The notes under the pieces: generated by a model
Databases searched by the model: none
Seen by the model: only the letters and a program-made list of their open reading frames with translations
What the model was told of the DNA's origin: nothing
Position numbers and translations under genes: made by a program
Shown: piece after piece, positions 9,498 through 19,561 of the stretch
How positions within the stretch are numbered: position 1 is the first letter of the stretch
How the letters are laid out: the number at the start of each line of letters is the position of its first letter
Assembly (NCBI GenBank): GCA_938743325.2
Contig: OW568883.1
Span: 610,424-674,423 of the forward strand
DNA from: Pycnococcus provasolii
Lineage: Eukaryota; Chlorophyta; Pseudoscourfieldiophyceae; Pseudoscourfieldiales; Pycnococcaceae
Direction of reading: 5' to 3'
DNA: 64,000 nucleotides

Positions 9498-11513
9498 TTA
9501 TTGCGCTTCCACCGGACCACCGGCCCAGTTGAGCGATAGCTGACGTACCATGCGCTCCATCGTCTCCGCCTGCGCACCAAACGCGTGTGAGATTTCATTG
9601 GGCGAAGCCTCCACCTCGCCAACCACGGTGTGAGCGGGCATCTGGAGCATGCACTCCTCCACCTCCTCACGTGTTGGGACACTTCCGTCGGATCGAAGCA
9701 CGTGGAATACCATGCCAGTCATGTAGTGGTTCATCGCCACGTCAGCTTTTGTGACGTTCAGCCCCGCACTTTTCACAAGAAGCGAGACGTTGATCATGAG
9801 CGTGCTGAGTTGCATAGTTCCCATATCAGCGGCAACACGAATACCCTTCGTACTTCTTCTCGCGATGGCAGCGCGCATCGTTCTCTCCACAAGGCGTTTC
9901 TCCACGCGATCTGTGATGGGTGCGTTGGTGATGGAATTCAGGACGTAGTACTCCTGGTACGCCATTCCCGCGGCGGAGTCGATGGTTGCGTGGTACACGG
10001 AGTACTGCAGGTCGGCTAAAGTACAAACGGTATCGAAGAGAAGCTTGGCGCGGTCGGGGCAGCGCACGTAAATGTGCGTGTAGCTGCGTCCGGCGGTGGA
10101 CGTCGTGACGGCAACTTCCTCGTCCTGCGACACGTCCGAGCCAGGCTTGGATGGTGTGGTGGGTGCGGAGAAGTCGGCGGCGTTGGTGGACGTGGGCGAT
10201 GATGATGAAAGTTGTGCCGTCTTGTTGATGTCCGCGGCGTTGTGATTTGCTGTGGGAGCGGCGCGGCGCGACGACGATTGCTTTTTGTGCTGCTGCGACG
10301 TCTGTGATGCTGCCGCTTCGAGCGTATCGGGGTACGAAGACGACATCACAACACCACCGCCAGATAGATTGGACAAATTATGTCCAATTCCCGGCGACGC
10401 TGCTAACGGCGCGCTTCGTGCCGCACCTGCACCACTCTCATCCCATCGGCGCACGCAGCTCGGCCAAGCCTGTGCAACGAGGGCGTCGAGGCGATCCTCA
10501 GAGCCGCGCGCGCTCATCGTGGCGTCCCGAGGGGTCGTGTGCGTCGACGAACTGCGCATTTCCTGCGCATCCTCAAGGTCGCGCACCTGCAGCATGAGCG
10601 CGTGAAGCCTTCTCTCCGTGTGCAGCTCCTCGCTCGTCACGTTCGCGTTGATGAACGCCACGCCCGTCGAACCGTCGCCTGCGCCGTACTGGCCGAGTAT
10701 TTCGTTCAGGCTTGCGTGCAGCGCCATCCCTTGTCGACCCTTGTCGCGGCACGCGATGACGAGTGCGACGCGACCGGTGTGCGTCCAAAGCTGCGACGAG
10801 ACGATGACGAGGCCTCGGTGCTCCAAGAGGGTCACCACCTCCAACAGGAGGCCAGGCCTGTCCGGCCCGCCGAGCTCGAAGACTGTGAGGAGCTCGCCCT
10901 CGTCATCCTCCGAGGAGTTGCCGAGAGGACTTTTCGGCGCGGCGGCAAGGGCGGCGGAGTCCATCGGCACGGTTGCAGCTGCTGCAGCGTGAGCAGCTAC
11001 TGCAGCCGCCGCCGCGGCGGCAGCGGCAGCGGACGACCCTCTCTCCGGCGAGAGGTACTCTGAGTTGTCCCAGTTGAGCATATGCCTGATGCGGTCGAGC
11101 GTGTCGGGATCAAGCACCGGCGTGCCGTCGGCGGTGGAGACGTGGAAGACGTCAACGAACCAGCCGCCGTCGCTGGAGATCCACGCCTTCCTGACGACGA
11201 GATTCATCTCCGTGAAGTTTTGCACCACCTCGACGAGGATTCCAGGGCGATTTGCACTGTCGACGGTGACGACGGTCCACGGCTCTCCTGTCGCCTGGTT
11301 TTCCACCGTGACGCGTGGAGGGTTGACGCGCAGCTCGCTGTTGATGTGGTTGTCGTACGAGTCGACGCCCAGTGCCGCTTCCGAGCGCTGCGGGTCTCTC
11401 GGGTGTGTGGAGCCTGCGAAGGTGGAGAGCGCGTCGTGGTGTGGGAAGTCGAGCTGGCTGAGTGCCTGCGACGAGCGCTTGAGCTTGGACATGCCTGGTG
11501 CGAGTGACAGCAT
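9498..11513 (-). CDS. ACT-domain repeat protein (plant ACR-like)
   Basis: A 671-residue protein with four ACT domains at about 78-148, 208-275, 480-550 and 575-645. The first opens with VVTVDSANRPGILVEVV and the second with ELGGPDRPGLLLEVV, the classic ligand-binding loops. Poly-Ala/Ser linkers separate the second and third pair. This is the layout of the plant ACR family, which senses amino acids such as glutamine and is related to the regulatory half of bacterial GlnD; no nucleotidyltransferase or HD domain is present. The ligand cannot be told from sequence. Confidence 0.85.
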   Translation of the reverse strand: MLSLAPGMSKLKRSSQALSQLDFPHHDALSTFAGSTHPRDPQRSEAALGVDSYDNHINSELRVNPPRVTVENQATGEPWTVVTVDSANRPGILVEVVQNFTEMNLVVRKAWISSDGGWFVDVFHVSTADGTPVLDPDTLDRIRHMLNWDNSEYLSPERGSSAAAAAAAAAAVAAHAAAAATVPMDSAALAAAPKSPLGNSSEDDEGELLTVFELGGPDRPGLLLEVVTLLEHRGLVIVSSQLWTHTGRVALVIACRDKGRQGMALHASLNEILGQYGAGDGSTGVAFINANVTSEELHTERRLHALMLQVRDLEDAQEMRSSSTHTTPRDATMSARGSEDRLDALVAQAWPSCVRRWDESGAGAARSAPLAASPGIGHNLSNLSGGGVVMSSSYPDTLEAAASQTSQQHKKQSSSRRAAPTANHNAADINKTAQLSSSSPTSTNAADFSAPTTPSKPGSDVSQDEEVAVTTSTAGRSYTHIYVRCPDRAKLLFDTVCTLADLQYSVYHATIDSAAGMAYQEYYVLNSITNAPITDRVEKRLVERTMRAAIARRSTKGIRVAADMGTMQLSTLMINVSLLVKSAGLNVTKADVAMNHYMTGMVFHVLRSDGSVPTREEVEECMLQMPAHTVVGEVEASPNEISHAFGAQAETMERMVRQLSLNWAGGPVEAQ

Positions 11514-12201
11514 CGTTCGAAAGCAGCACTACTGAAAGACGCTTCTGAGCTGCTTCTGAGGTGCTGAGGTGCACACACACGCACACACGCACGAGGCGAG
11601 GATGCGCGCGCCACGGGCTGATTGCCGTCGCGTTTGCAAGGTGCAGACTGCAGAGTGAACACTCCGAGGGAACAACAACTAAAAAAGCGACCCGTTTACG
11701 CGTTTTGGTGATCTGGGGCCCTTTTCAGTCGGGGTTGTGAGCTTTTTTTTTCTATTCTCGGCGGCGGGGCCGAGACGCACGCGCCGCGAGATGGAGCGAG
11801 CGGTTCGGCCGCACTTCCCTTCCACGATGCAAATCGCCCATCGGCCATCTTTCGATGCGGTAGTCTTGGACGGCGACTTTTCCCCTCATGGAGCACATCA
11901 CGGAAGCTCCTCTTGAAATCTTGATTTTCTCATTCCTCCATCACGCCTGCCCATGCATTGATTGAGCAACACAGGCGCAAATCTAGCTCTGGGCGGGGAG
12001 ACGTACTTGAACGGGTTATCATCACTCTTGCGCGTCTTGCAAGTAGTTGGTATTCAGTTGGTATTTGTCTCATGCCGGCCGAAGTGTTGTCACGAGAAAG
12101 TCGATCTCATAGATATAAGTACTAAGTGCATGCGACATTTTTTAGAAGGACTTAAGTAAAAACACGTTTAAGACGCAACGCTTTACAATCACAGGGCTCC
12201 T
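11514..12201. other. Intergenic region, no gene seen
   Basis: About 690 bp between two minus-strand genes, holding the promoter of the ACT-domain gene and the 3' end of the Ulp1 gene. A CA-rich microsatellite lies near 11,570-11,595. Nothing else is recognisable. Confidence 0.45.
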
Positions 12202-13857
12202 TTAGCCGACATATCCTACTTTTTGGTCGAGCAGCTCGACGCACATCCGCACTCTCAAGTCGGGCATATCCCGCTGATCGAAACCGAAGTGCTTCGGCCG
12301 ACCCATGCAGCGGCTCTCCACCTCAGCGTATGTCGCGGCGAACACACCGCAATCCCATCCATTTCGCTGCTCCGGAATGTCCTGAGGGAAGAGGACGGGC
12401 CAGCTCTCGACGTCGCTGATGTGCGTGTTCTCGCGCGTCCTCGCCTCGTCGATCGCGAACTGCTTCATCGCCTCCAGACAGTCGTGGTCCTCGCTCTTGA
12501 AGCTGTCGTAGTACACGAACGCTTGCGCCTCGAGGTCGATCACCGCGCAGCACCAGTGGTTGCCCTTGTGAATTGGCGCGATGATCTTGTCGCAGCTGTC
12601 GAACAACGTCTTGCCACCGTGCACCTTCGCGAGCTTCTTCGCGCGCGTCCACCGCTCAAGGTACGTGTACTTGTGACTGTCCTGAAAGAGCTTGTTGTAG
12701 AAAAACGTATTGAAGAAGTGGCACCGAGGTCTTCTTCGACCACCGGGGTCACCGTCACGGCGCCAGGCGAGATCGCGATCCTGCAGGAGAGCGACGTAGC
12801 AGTTGATCACCTCGTCGTTCAGCCACCCCTGCTTGTGTAGCGTCGATAGGTCGCGCCGCGTCAAGTCAAGGCGGTCGCGTTCGTGAGAGCACATAATCTC
12901 CCCCCCATTGTTGGCGTTGATCGCGTCCAGGTAGCGCTCGCGGGCGACGTCATCCTGGTGCTCGAAGTCACGCAGAATCTCGTCCTCCAGCTCCGTCTGC
13001 TCCTCCTTTTCCTCAGACAGCGAGGGCGTGGGCGGCACGCCAGTCCCAGCCATGCGCTCACGCGTCAGAGCCGCCACGCGCTCCTGCGTCAGCTTAATCT
13101 CCTCGTCGCGCGAACGCACCGTGGCTTTTGCGTCCACCTCTTGGCGGTGCAAGGAGACATTCTGCAGCCGCTCGAGGATTGCGTTGATGCGCGCGTTCGT
13201 CTCGTTCAGCTTCCGTTCACTCTCGCCAGCCGACAGCTCAGCCTCCGATGGTCCCGCTAATGGTGTCCACGTAGTTGGCTGCTGCTGTTGCTGCCTGTGT
13301 CTGCCGCTGTTGTTGTTGTCGTCCATGACGTAGCTCGCGAAGTCGTTGTAGTACGAGTACGGCGTTGTTGCTGCTGCTGTCGTCGCTGCCGGCGTGCTTG
13401 TGATTGGTGCAGGCGTGCGTGACGTCGCCCACCTCGGCGCCAGAAGGGGTCTCCCAGAGTCTATAGCCCGCTCTCTTCTGTTCCTTTCGATGTCGCTTAC
13501 CAGCTTGAGTCGTTTGTACACGTCGACGTCCACCGCCGTTCGAGGGGGACACCTTCGCGTCGACGGCGCAAAGTCCAGCCTGGTACCTGAGAGTGCTCTG
13601 TCTGTTGTCGCCACCACCGCCGCCGTCGTCGCCTCGTCAAAAAGCAGGCGCCTCTTGCCCAACGATTGCCTGTACGAGTCGTCCGCACCGCGCACCTCCC
13701 CCACGGCGTCTGCGCCGACCTCCTGTGGTGAAGGTGACGGCGAGTCCGCGACGTTCAGAGGCGATTCGCGCGTGCCTTCGCCACCGACGTGCGTGCCGTT
13801 ACTCCTGCTGGTACTCCCGAACAACGACACGCGCACGCGGTCGAACCAGGTCGCCAT
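12202..13857 (-). CDS. Ulp1/SENP-type SUMO protease (peptidase C48)
   Basis: A 551-residue protein. The N-terminal half is low-complexity and charged, with a coiled coil around residues 205-275, and probably regulates localisation. The C-terminal ~210 residues form a Ulp1 catalytic domain: WLNDEVINCY, then the catalytic triad H434 (GNHWCCAVID), D451 (YYDSF) and C503 (GWDCGVF), with the oxyanion-hole Gln in PEQRNGWDCG. All key residues are intact, so an active desumoylating (or deneddylating) cysteine protease is expected. Which modifier it cleaves is not decided by sequence alone. Confidence 0.9.
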   Translation of the reverse strand: MATWFDRVRVSLFGSTSRSNGTHVGGEGTRESPLNVADSPSPSPQEVGADAVGEVRGADDSYRQSLGKRRLLFDEATTAAVVATTDRALSGTRLDFAPSTRRCPPRTAVDVDVYKRLKLVSDIERNRRERAIDSGRPLLAPRWATSRTPAPITSTPAATTAAATTPYSYYNDFASYVMDDNNNSGRHRQQQQQPTTWTPLAGPSEAELSAGESERKLNETNARINAILERLQNVSLHRQEVDAKATVRSRDEEIKLTQERVAALTRERMAGTGVPPTPSLSEEKEEQTELEDEILRDFEHQDDVARERYLDAINANNGGEIMCSHERDRLDLTRRDLSTLHKQGWLNDEVINCYVALLQDRDLAWRRDGDPGGRRRPRCHFFNTFFYNKLFQDSHKYTYLERWTRAKKLAKVHGGKTLFDSCDKIIAPIHKGNHWCCAVIDLEAQAFVYYDSFKSEDHDCLEAMKQFAIDEARTRENTHISDVESWPVLFPQDIPEQRNGWDCGVFAATYAEVESRCMGRPKHFGFDQRDMPDLRVRMCVELLDQKVGYVG

Positions 13858-14207
13858 GGGCGCGTGCGCGAACCTGCTTTGTGAACCTTTCGAAATGGGG
13901 AGAAAGAAGCCCCGGGACTACGGGCTGGCTGGCGAGGGGGGCTGGCTGAATAGTCTAGTTGGAAAGCGGGAGGGGAAAAACAGGGGTTGGAGAAACCAAA
14001 ATGACCCGAAGTTTCGGGGATGGCGGGACAACTCCACCACCACACTCACCAGCTGGTCGTTATCCACGATCCATAGCGCTACCGTAAACCTTTACAGTGC
14101 GTCGCCACCCCTGAGACTCACGAAATGAAAGAAAGAAACTTCTTTTCACTTCTGTTAAGGTAGTTACACGTTGTATAGTCCCGAACGAAGACGCGCGGAG
14201 AACCCTC
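13858..14207. other. Intergenic region, no gene seen
   Basis: A 350-bp gap between the Ulp1 gene's start and the phosphatase gene's end, both on the minus strand. It should carry the Ulp1 promoter. No RNA gene or repeat is recognised. Confidence 0.45.
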
Positions 14208-15302
14208 TTAATCCGAGCCTTTGCTCATCTCAACACGCAGCTGAAGCTCCTCCGCCAACAAACGGAAGCAGAACACGTATTGCTCCCTCGTTTGAACCAT
14301 CCCGACGCGCTGCGTACGGAAAAACTTGATCAAGCTGGGAATATTCAGGAACTTCGCTGCAAAAGCATTGACGTCAAATTTATGAGGGTGCTTCAGTATG
14401 GCGTCGATGCGCCGAATGAGAACGTCGCACGCGCAGAACACGCCCGTGCGACCCACGCCCGCGCTGCAATGCACCACCAAAGGCGCTTCCGATCCGGCGG
14501 ATGCAGACTGGGAATCATGGCCCGCTCCAGCGCCAGCAGGGGAAGTCGTCGTCGTCGCTGCGGCGGAGCCAGCAACATCCGCTGCACGCAGCTCCTGCAG
14601 CTTTCGCATGCGGTGGATGAGAAGGCGCAGCACGTGCGTGGAACCTGGCGTTCCGTGGTCTGGCCATTCTGTGTAGTGGAAGTGCGAGACACGAATCGTC
14701 TCTCCTCCCGGGTCTAGGCTCTCGACGACGATGTTACGCTCTTCCAAGCCTGGCACGAGCGTTTCCACCCTCTCGCACGCGATTCTCAACTTTGCGAGGT
14801 GGCCGTCGTCGTCTGTGTACAATTCATCCTCAAGCGTGGCGGGGAAGTACTCGTGGCACTTCTGAATGCGCTTCTCCACGAAGCCCGTCAGCATGGCGAT
14901 CGCCACGGGTCTTTGCGCATACACCATGCGCCAGAAAGTTCCCGAGGTGTGAGGTAGCGGCCCTTGCGTGCATATGTACCTCCACGCGGCGGCGTCATCG
15001 CGCGTGCTCGTGAGCCAGCTCGCGTTGATGTACTCTCTGCTCGAGTTTGGCGGAGCGACGGGAACGAGCGCGTGGTCGTACGGCAGGACGTTCGCGTACC
15101 TGTTCAGCTGAACGTTCTGCGCATCCTGCGCGGTTGCGCAGCTGTAGTTGGAGCTGGACGTTTCCCAGACGAACGCGTCGTCAAACTCGCTTTCCAGTCT
15201 CTCCTCGTCGTCGAGCTCCTTTTGGAACTGCGCGAGAAATCTGCGAAGCGTTGCGTGCGCGTCTGCCGTCGCCGCGGACGCCGCCGGCGGTGTTGCCGCC
15301 AT
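14208..15302 (-). CDS. Classical protein tyrosine phosphatase
   Basis: A 364-residue single-domain PTP from the ATG giving MAATPPAASAATA; an in-frame extension upstream to 15,557 looks like leader sequence. The domain order is canonical: NRYANVLPYDHALV and YINASW (phosphotyrosine loop), WPDHGTP with the general acid D215, the P-loop HCSAGVGRTG with nucleophile C279 and its Arg, and a Q-loop (QTREQYVF). An Ala/Thr/Gly-rich insertion of about 35 residues sits just before the P-loop, as in some protist PTPs. All catalytic residues are present. It is probably cytosolic; no membrane segment is seen. Confidence 0.92.
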   Translation of the reverse strand: MAATPPAASAATADAHATLRRFLAQFQKELDDEERLESEFDDAFVWETSSSNYSCATAQDAQNVQLNRYANVLPYDHALVPVAPPNSSREYINASWLTSTRDDAAAWRYICTQGPLPHTSGTFWRMVYAQRPVAIAMLTGFVEKRIQKCHEYFPATLEDELYTDDDGHLAKLRIACERVETLVPGLEERNIVVESLDPGGETIRVSHFHYTEWPDHGTPGSTHVLRLLIHRMRKLQELRAADVAGSAAATTTTSPAGAGAGHDSQSASAGSEAPLVVHCSAGVGRTGVFCACDVLIRRIDAILKHPHKFDVNAFAAKFLNIPSLIKFFRTQRVGMVQTREQYVFCFRLLAEELQLRVEMSKGSD

Positions 15303-15856
15303 GTTTGTTTGGGTTCTTGCTGGGTGTGGTCGTGCCGCCGCCGCCTCCGCCGCCGCCCCCGCGCGCAGACCGAGTTGCCCTTGTTTCTCCGGCAGGTATT
15401 TTCGCGCGCACACGCCTGCGTACCGTGTGATGTGCGTGAGTCGCGCGAGGCGCGTCGTCGTCGTTGCTTGTTTGTTGGGTGCTACGGATGGGATGGGAGT
15501 GCTCAGCTCCCTCCCCTCCTCCACGATAGGCGCAGGGGAGGTGCACGTCCCGTCCACTTGGGGGTGGCTTGTGAGCTGCGCAGTCCTGCCTTGTCGTGTG
15601 CGTTGCGTTGCGTTGCGTTGCGTTGCGTTGGGGGCGAAGAATGCACAATACTATGCGCGGGGTCCCCCCTAAACCAAACCCTGGGGTTTGGTTTGGTGCT
15701 TTGCGTTCTTCCTCACGCTTCTCTCCCCTCTCCCCCCCTCTTTAAAGGTTTATTGGTACAGTTAAGGAAGGGCCCCCTCTCCCTCCTGGAACCCCTCCTC
15801 CTCCTCCCTCCTCCCTCCCCCCCTCCCCTCGCCCACACTTCCCAACGGCAACGGCC
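15303..15856. promoter_or_regulatory. Divergent promoter region PTP/S21
   Basis: A 554-bp shared upstream region. It carries a perfect (CGTTG)6 microsatellite at 15,601-15,630 and a perfect inverted repeat AAACCAAACCC/GGGTTTGGTTT (15,671-15,681 and 15,684-15,694, 2-bp spacer). A pyrimidine-rich leader runs up to the S21 ATG. No further gene is evident. Confidence 0.5.
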
Positions 15857-16354
15857 ATGGCGCTCCCCAAGCACCTCCTAGCCACCTCAACGCTCTGCGT
15901 CAAACAAGCCGGCTTGCTAGCAACCTGCCGAACAAACGCAAGTGCCGCAGCCTCGTTCGCATCTTGTGCGGCGCGCGCTCAGGCTCGTCACGAAGGTACC
16001 GGCGGCGGCGTCACCACCACGAAGTTGGCGACGTCCACCTCAGGATGGGCCGTGGACCGACGATGCGGCGCGCCAACCTTCTCACAGCAGCAGTCGGCGT
16101 CCATAGCGTCGTCGGCTCCTGTCAGCAACTTTCAAATTGACGTCAGAGACGGGAACGTCGAGGAGGCGATCAGGCAGTGGAAGCGTAAGTTCCTGTCGAG
16201 TGGCTTGCAGAAGAGTAACAGAGACAGGCAGAAGTTCGTCAGGCCGTGCAAGAAGAGGTTCAACGACGAGAAGACGAAAACGCACAGGCAAATGACGCGC
16301 AAGTTTGGACGTATGATGGGGTGGATCAACTACAAGAAGGAAAACTGCTTCTAG
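15857..16354 (+). CDS. Organellar ribosomal protein bS21
   Basis: A 165-residue protein. Residues 1-90 are rich in Ala, Ser and Thr and look like an organelle transit peptide. Residues ~93-160 match the bacterial small-subunit protein S21: VRDGNVEEAIRQWKRKF, then a highly basic helical tail with many Lys and Arg. It would sit near the anti-Shine-Dalgarno end of the organellar small-subunit rRNA. Whether it serves the mitochondrion or the plastid is undecided. It converges with THOC3 (114-bp gap). Confidence 0.75.
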   Translation: MALPKHLLATSTLCVKQAGLLATCRTNASAAASFASCAARAQARHEGTGGGVTTTKLATSTSGWAVDRRCGAPTFSQQQSASIASSAPVSNFQIDVRDGNVEEAIRQWKRKFLSSGLQKSNRDRQKFVRPCKKRFNDEKTKTHRQMTRKFGRMMGWINYKKENCF

Positions 16355-16468
16355 AGAGAGCGAGCGAGCGAGACAGAGAGAGACAAAAAAGCTCATTGTG
16401 TACTGACATACTGTTACTAAAATAAAATAAGTTCGGAGGTACAGGTTGTTTGTTGTTTGTTGGTCCCC

Positions 16469-17557
16469 TCACCGCCTGTAGGGCATGGCAACACGGCTGG
16501 CGGCTTGTTGGGGTAGCATTACGCCTGGCATATGCACAGCACTTCCCATTGGCGGCATCATCGTCGTTGGTGGCATCCCGCGTCCGTCAAACATCGGCGG
16601 TGCTGCAACGTGGGTAGTTTGAGGAAGAACGACCGGCGTGAACGGCGACGTGTTGAGAAACACATGCTCCCCGCATGAGTATGCAAGAATGTGCGCCACG
16701 GGAGACCACGCCGCCGCCCCAATTTTCCTTGCGTACGGAGTGACGACAGTATTCACGCACGCGCCTGTCGCGGCGTCAGTGACTTCGACGGCGTTTCCGT
16801 TGACCTCGAACAGCGCGAGATACCTGCTGTCGTGCGAGAAGCTAAGCGCCTTGACGTACTGGTCGTAACGCATCAACGTGAGGCGGCATCCAAGCTCCTC
16901 CGTTTCAAACAGCGAAACTGTCGACCCGTACGTGCCCGCCGCGACCGTTTTGCCGTCCGGCGACGCGCAGAGGGTGTACGACTTCCCGATGTTCAAGTTG
17001 AACGTCCGTTCGAGACTCGGGTACTTTCCCATGACGTCCACGCCGTTAGCCGATGCGACGAAGAGTGCGGTGCCATCCTCGTTGAAAGCAAGCTCGTTGA
17101 CTTCGTACTGCATAGTCTCCGACCTTAGAACTTTCTGCGCGCGCAAGTCGACGACGCTGATCGTATCCTCGAGTGAGCTGACGACGATCTCGTGCCCTCG
17201 TGGGTGATACGCGAGGTTGACGTTTTTCTTCGAGGGCAGCGTGACGGTCCCGACGCTATGCACGCTGTTTCTCGACCGCACGTCCCATATTTGCAGGTTC
17301 CTGTCCGATCCTGCCGCGACGAGCACGTTCGCGTTCGTGGGGTCCCACCTGACTGTGAGCGCGTCTGAAGTGCACCTGAGTTCCGTCTGCGCGTTTGGCC
17401 TCGCCGCGTTCGCCGTTCTTCCGTTTCCCGACTGCGCGAGCGTGTCGTCGACGTTCCATACGCGCACGGTGTTGTCGTCGCTCGCCGACGCGAGTTTATT
17501 TCCCGCGGCGTTGAAGGCGAGCGCGTTGACGAACTTGTGGTGCGGCGCGAGCTCCAT
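16469..17557 (-). CDS. THOC3: THO complex subunit 3 (TEX1), WD40 protein
   Basis: A 362-residue seven-bladed WD40 propeller. The repeat series tracks THOC3/TEX1 of the THO/TREX mRNA-export complex: VNALAFNAAGNKLASASDD, LQIWDVRS, VNLAYHPRGHEIVVSS, VNELAFNEDGTALFVASANG, VKALSFSHDSRYLA and a final AAAWSPVAHILAYSC. A ~50-residue Met/Pro-rich tail follows the propeller. The start ATG is the first in frame and begins immediately before blade one. It is nuclear and couples transcription to mRNA packaging, by homology. It is the last intact core gene before the accessory island. Confidence 0.85.
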   Translation of the reverse strand: MELAPHHKFVNALAFNAAGNKLASASDDNTVRVWNVDDTLAQSGNGRTANAARPNAQTELRCTSDALTVRWDPTNANVLVAAGSDRNLQIWDVRSRNSVHSVGTVTLPSKKNVNLAYHPRGHEIVVSSLEDTISVVDLRAQKVLRSETMQYEVNELAFNEDGTALFVASANGVDVMGKYPSLERTFNLNIGKSYTLCASPDGKTVAAGTYGSTVSLFETEELGCRLTLMRYDQYVKALSFSHDSRYLALFEVNGNAVEVTDAATGACVNTVVTPYARKIGAAAWSPVAHILAYSCGEHVFLNTSPFTPVVLPQTTHVAAPPMFDGRGMPPTTMMPPMGSAVHMPGVMLPQQAASRVAMPYRR

Positions 17558-17690
17558 GGCAAGATGGCAAGGGAAAAGGGCAACGGTTACGAGACGACCA
17601 GCAGGAAGGGAAGGGGAGGGAATGACGGGCGCACGCCCTGGGAGGCTGGGAAGGGAACGGGCAGACCGGGTCCTAGGATAGCAGGGGCAG

Positions 17691-18060
17691 GTGGAACTCT
17701 ACGCTCCGGCACTGCTGCCTGAACTGTGCGCAATCGCGAACGGGTCAAGAGGACACGGGTCGGAGGCAAGACGGCGCGCGTTCAGCGTGCTCAGAACCTT
17801 CATCGGAACGCTCGGACTCATGGCGTCACAAAAGGAAAATCGGGCCAAGGCGGAGAGCCTGCTTGCACCCACGCTGCCCGCATGGCTCGCAGCCATGACG
17901 GCTGTGCTTGCAACGCCGCGCGCCGACGACGGCGACCACGCGGCTGTCGCGCTGCAGCTGGAGGTGCTGCGCAGCCTCACGGCACTCACCATGTTGTTCT
18001 CAAAGGTGATCAAGGCGCCGGACACGCAGGCGGCGCTGCAGGCAGCGTGGGCGCTCTTGT
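17691..18060 (+). pseudogene. Importin-9-like gene fragment
   Basis: An open stretch with no ATG of its own encodes ~122 residues resembling HEAT repeats of the nuclear import receptor importin-9/Kap114: ALLPELCAIANG, then RRRAFSVLRTFIGTL, then LQLEVLRSLTALTMLFSKV. A complete importin-9 is about 1,000 residues, so only about a tenth is here. Both edges are abrupt; the left edge follows GCAG, as an exon edge would. The fragment starts 133 bp from the THOC3 start codon and marks the beginning of the gene-fragment mosaic. Confidence 0.5.
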
Positions 18061-18597
18061 GCGGCTCGGCGCGACGGTCACGCCGTACTCCGATCTGCTG
18101 CGCTCGACCGGGACACGCACGCGCAAGCTTCGTGTCTCGTTTCGTGCACCTCCGTGGGCGGAGATTGACGCGGTTCGCATGTTGGGTGACCGCGAGATGC
18201 CACCAAAACTGGAAGTTCTTGGTGGGGGGCTGCACATCGCGGTTCAGGTTGGGGGCGTTGCGAACGATTCATTGAAAGTCACGAACCAGGGAACAAGCCT
18301 GCTCGTCTGGGAGCTTCGACAAGTCAGCGGCTTGAGCACGGGCTTACATATCCCAGCGCGAAGCACGGCGTGCTGAGGGGTTCGTCGTCCCTTACGCTCA
18401 ACATTACCGCAAATGCCACGGAGATGCACATGGCTGGCAACTTCCCCCACACGATGGCAATGTTTGGTGTATTCAATCGTTTCGCGAAGTCTGAATCCCT
18501 GCCAGTCGCGACGTTTCGCGTGACCGCGATGGCGATGCCTGGAGTTGCTTACTTTTTTTTACTATAAATCAATCAATCAATAAATAGTACTAAATAA
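18061..18597. other. Unassigned mosaic sequence
   Basis: Open stretches in two plus-strand frames lie here. One includes KLEVLGGGLHIAVQVGGV and another SSLTLNITANATEMHMAGNF. The codon pattern looks protein-derived, but each piece is short, has no start and is cut off. They may be further captured gene fragments; I cannot name a source. The segment ends in an AATC microsatellite near 18,568-18,584. Confidence 0.3.
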
Positions 18598-18805
18598 TTA
18601 GAGTCAATAGTCGTCGTACTCGCCGTATTCCACCTCGCTAGCGACAAATGTCGCCAAGTCTGGTACCACCTCCAGTTCCGCCTTAGCATTCCGCCTGCAA
18701 ATATTTAGAGTCAATAGTCGTCGTACTCGCCGTTTTCCACCTCGCTAGCGACAAAAGTCACTAAGTCTGGTACCACCTCCAGTTCCGCCTTACCATTCCG
18801 CCTGC
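18598..18805. repeat. Tandem duplication of a gene 3' end, 2 x ~101 bp
   Basis: 18,598-18,698 and 18,705-18,805 are the same sequence with five differences. The right copy is the real C-terminal coding end of the neighbouring Myb-like gene; the left copy still encodes a near-identical tail (EVEYGEYDDY against EVENGEYDDY), so it is a leftover of a recent 107-bp tandem duplication. Confidence 0.85.
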
Positions 18806-19517
18806 GCATGGCTTTTGCCTCGCTGAGAATGGTATAGTTCTCGGGGAGCGCGACGAGCCACGCGCCGTCCACGATCGTGCAGAGCATCGCCTCATCGCGC
18901 TCCGTGAGAGGCTGGAATGCGATTGCGGTCGTCGAAGGAACGGCGCTGGTAGTCCCAAACGCTGCAGCATCCATCGCAGCAGCGTAGTCAGCATCCGCCT
19001 GCAGCTGGTCGAGGTGGCACTCTCGCAAGCCGAGCAGCTTGAAGTTGCTGCCCAGCGCGTACCGCGCAGACTCCGCGCAGACTGCGTCCCGCCGAGTGGA
19101 GGCGGACGCCTTGCCCTTGCCCTTGCTCTCCTTAGGGGTGCCGTCGTCCAGCTTGCCAACTTGCCGCGGCGTCTTGCCGTTAGCCAGCGTGCGAATGCTG
19201 CGCACACTCACCAAAATGTCCTCCGCGACGGGATTGCGACTCTTCTTCGTGTCCGTTCGGTCTGCGGCAATGCACAAGTTGCGCCAGCGGTCCTTCACCT
19301 GCACACCCGTGCGCACCGGCTTGCCCTCCGTAGGGTCCGTTCCAAGCTCCTTGCTGATGGATGCCCAGCACCCGTTGTTCATGCCCTTCCTCTGCAGGTA
19401 GTCGATGATCACTCTCGTCTCGTCCTCACCCCACGGCGAGTACATCGGCACTGACCTCGCCTCGCCTTCACCAGCCCCAGCGCCTACCTTTCGACGCTTC
19501 GGTTTATTCTCCTCCTC

Positions 19518-19561
<44 letters not shown>

